From contig NC_092671.1 in assembly GCF_964355755.1 (NCBI RefSeq), positions 7,637,001 through 7,701,000 on the forward strand: 64,000 nt of DNA, given 5' to 3'. Made by a program: the position numbers and the translations under genes. This DNA is from Antedon mediterranea. Lineage: Eukaryota > Echinodermata > Crinoidea > Comatulida > Antedonidae. The notes under the pieces were generated by a model. The model saw nothing but the letters and a program-made list of their open reading frames with translations. It was not told where the DNA came from and ran no database searches. Shown piece after piece: positions 62,878 through 64,000 of the stretch. How positions within the stretch are numbered: the first letter of the stretch is position 1; each line of letters starts with the position of its first letter.

Positions 62878-62998
62878 TCAGACATGAACACCATCCATAT
62901 ACTTCCTTTTGGCTGTGTCATCCCAGTAAATAGAGTGATCTAACTCTAAATGTTTCTGTTGTAGAGTTGGTTGCTTGTTTTTCTTTTGTTTTCCACAA
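62878..62998 (-). CDS. Membrane-protein gene: cytoplasmic tail, last exon
   Basis: Follows a strong polypyrimidine tract and TTTTTTTAG. Encodes CGKQKKNKQPTLQQKHLELD, then HSIYWDDTAKRKYMDGVHV and TGA. Confidence 0.65.
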
Positions 62999-63814
62999 CT
63001 AAAAAAGAAAAAAAAGATTATTCCTTGTTCATTATTTGTGTAAACATGATTATTAAGACCAGATCAGCACACATCAAGGAGATGATCCCCTACACGTTTG
63101 AAAATACATTGGAACCCTTAATAGGGAAGATTGAACTCCTGAATAGGAGTTGGCCTATTGTTAAAAAATATATCACCTTTTTTTGTTTTACAGAAAATTG
63201 TCTCACTATTTTAAAGCTCTGTCTACACTATCGAACTAGTTTCGTCATTGTGTCCATATATGAGCACATCACCTGTTTTTGTCACATAAAGTTTGATAGT
63301 ATAGATAGAGCTTTATTCCAAAGGAGTGGTGGTACTGTAGTTTCCTTTTTTTTTACAAGGAACCAAAGACTAATTAGAGGAACTAGGTGATGTGGGTATG
63401 ACAAACAGAACTGACAGGTCTTGAATAGGTTGTCCCTTCAATACCATTGTGCTAACAAACATTGTACTCACCAAGTGCAATATATTAGAATTAGCATAAT
63501 AATGATTATTAGAAGAGCACCTCCAGCAGTAGGGTACATCCAAACTGGAATAGAATCTAAAAAAAAAATTGAATTTGTAATGTTCTTTGTACTATACTAC
63601 AAACAGATATCAGACTTGATCTCCCATGGTGTGATCAAATATGTAGTTTGTACATAAAAATAAAGTTGATAGAATATGTTACAAACCAAAAATGCCTTTC
63701 TGATCGTCTGGTTCTGTTTGGTTTTTGACATTCTCGGCTACTTTTCCAGAGCCTGGTTTCTCGGTTATCAATTCATCAGGACTTGCACATCGCAATATGT
63801 CCCCAGATGTAGTA
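62878..63814 (-). CDS. 3' end of a single-pass membrane protein gene (three exons, partial)
   Basis: Exons in transcript order: 63687-63814, 63472-63556 and 62878-62998, with consistent phases. The first encodes an extracellular-looking stretch (SGDILRCASPDELITEKPGS, then an N-glycosylation site NQT). The second encodes a membrane span, PTAGGALLIIIIMLILIYC. The third begins with a Cys-rich and Lys-rich stop-transfer, CCGKQKKNK, then a cytoplasmic tail ending KYMDGVHV and TGA at 62878-62880. The RCASP motif resembles the end of an LRR C-terminal cap, so a leucine-rich-repeat receptor is possible but unproven. The N-terminal part lies beyond the window. The donor of the first exon (GTTTGT) is weak. 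I do not recognise the family. Confidence 0.6.
63214..63313. mobile_element. MITE, AAGCTCTG family, copy 5
   Basis: AAGCTCTGTCTACACTATCG ... TTTGATAGTATAGATAGAGCTT, in an intron of the membrane-protein gene at the right edge. Confidence 0.8.
63472..63556 (-). CDS. Membrane-protein gene: transmembrane exon
   Basis: Acceptor TTTTTTTAG, donor TTG|GTGAGT. Encodes DSIPVWMYPTAGGALLIIII and then MLILIYCT, about 21 hydrophobic residues. Confidence 0.68.
63687..63814 (-). CDS. Membrane-protein gene: ectodomain exon
   Basis: Acceptor TTGTACAG at the right, donor G|GTTTGT at the left. Encodes TTSGDILRCASPDELITEKP through NQTEPDDQKGIF. Confidence 0.55.
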
Positions 63815-64000
63815 CTGTACAAAAAAATACAAAACTTACAAGAAAATGTAACAAAAGATTTTAAGGAAGATAACATCAGTACCTGTAGTCTATTAAAACA
63901 TCCGTGGTGATAGGAAAATAGAGTATTTCAACCTTTTTCAAATGATTATTATACATTCTCAGCATAAAACATGATTAATAAAGAAATACACAACAGTATA

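Overview
The window is nuclear DNA from a marine invertebrate animal, most likely a deuterostome. It is AT-rich, has intron-dense genes with short GT-AG exons, and is full of short inverted-repeat transposons. The short-repeat style (many AGGCCTAG-like and TACAGTA-like words, several MITE families) suggests an echinoderm or close relative, but that placement is tentative. Nothing bacterial or viral is evident.

Left (about 0.8-9.4 kb, + strand): an unrecognised gene made of one leader exon followed by six tandem pairs of zinc-finger exons. Each pair has a type-A exon (HC-x-GWHCPLC ... H-x4-H ... SR-x-x-x-GG) and a type-B exon (CKC ... HWHCPLC ... H ... HKP). Every complete internal exon is in phase 1-1. 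The last type-B exon ends the gene or splices on to short alternative tails. A TIR element of about 0.7 kb and a 276-bp MITE lie in its introns.

Middle left (about 9.8-17.9 kb): a satellite of about 8 kb made of two palindromic modules, one of about 89 bp and one of about 108 bp, with a higher-order period of 2328 bp. The many minus-strand open frames in it are by-products of the repeat.

Centre (19.9-41.9 kb, - strand): a complete class-I unconventional myosin of the MYO1B/MYO1A type. I reconstructed 27 coding exons with consistent phases, giving about 1,099 codons with two microexons or 1,084 without. It has motor, four IQ motifs and a TH1 tail. A 5'UTR acceptor at 41936-41937 shows that transcription starts further right. 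A good donor at about 58.69 kb makes a first non-coding exon there possible, which would leave an intron of about 17 kb (42-58.7 kb).

Right (62.9-63.8 kb, - strand): the last three coding exons of a single-pass membrane protein whose N-terminal part lies beyond the window. Between 59.2 and 62.8 kb I see no confident gene.

Mobile DNA: two families with TAA target-site duplications and AGCT-type ends, a 1070-bp element with GACCCC ends and TAA duplications, a TIR element of about 0.8 kb at 53.2-54.0 kb, a CAGTGGC-type MITE, tRNA-like SINE fragments, and a 27-bp hairpin whose arms contain a histone-3'-stem-loop-like sequence. The myosin and the zinc-finger gene show no sign of working together.
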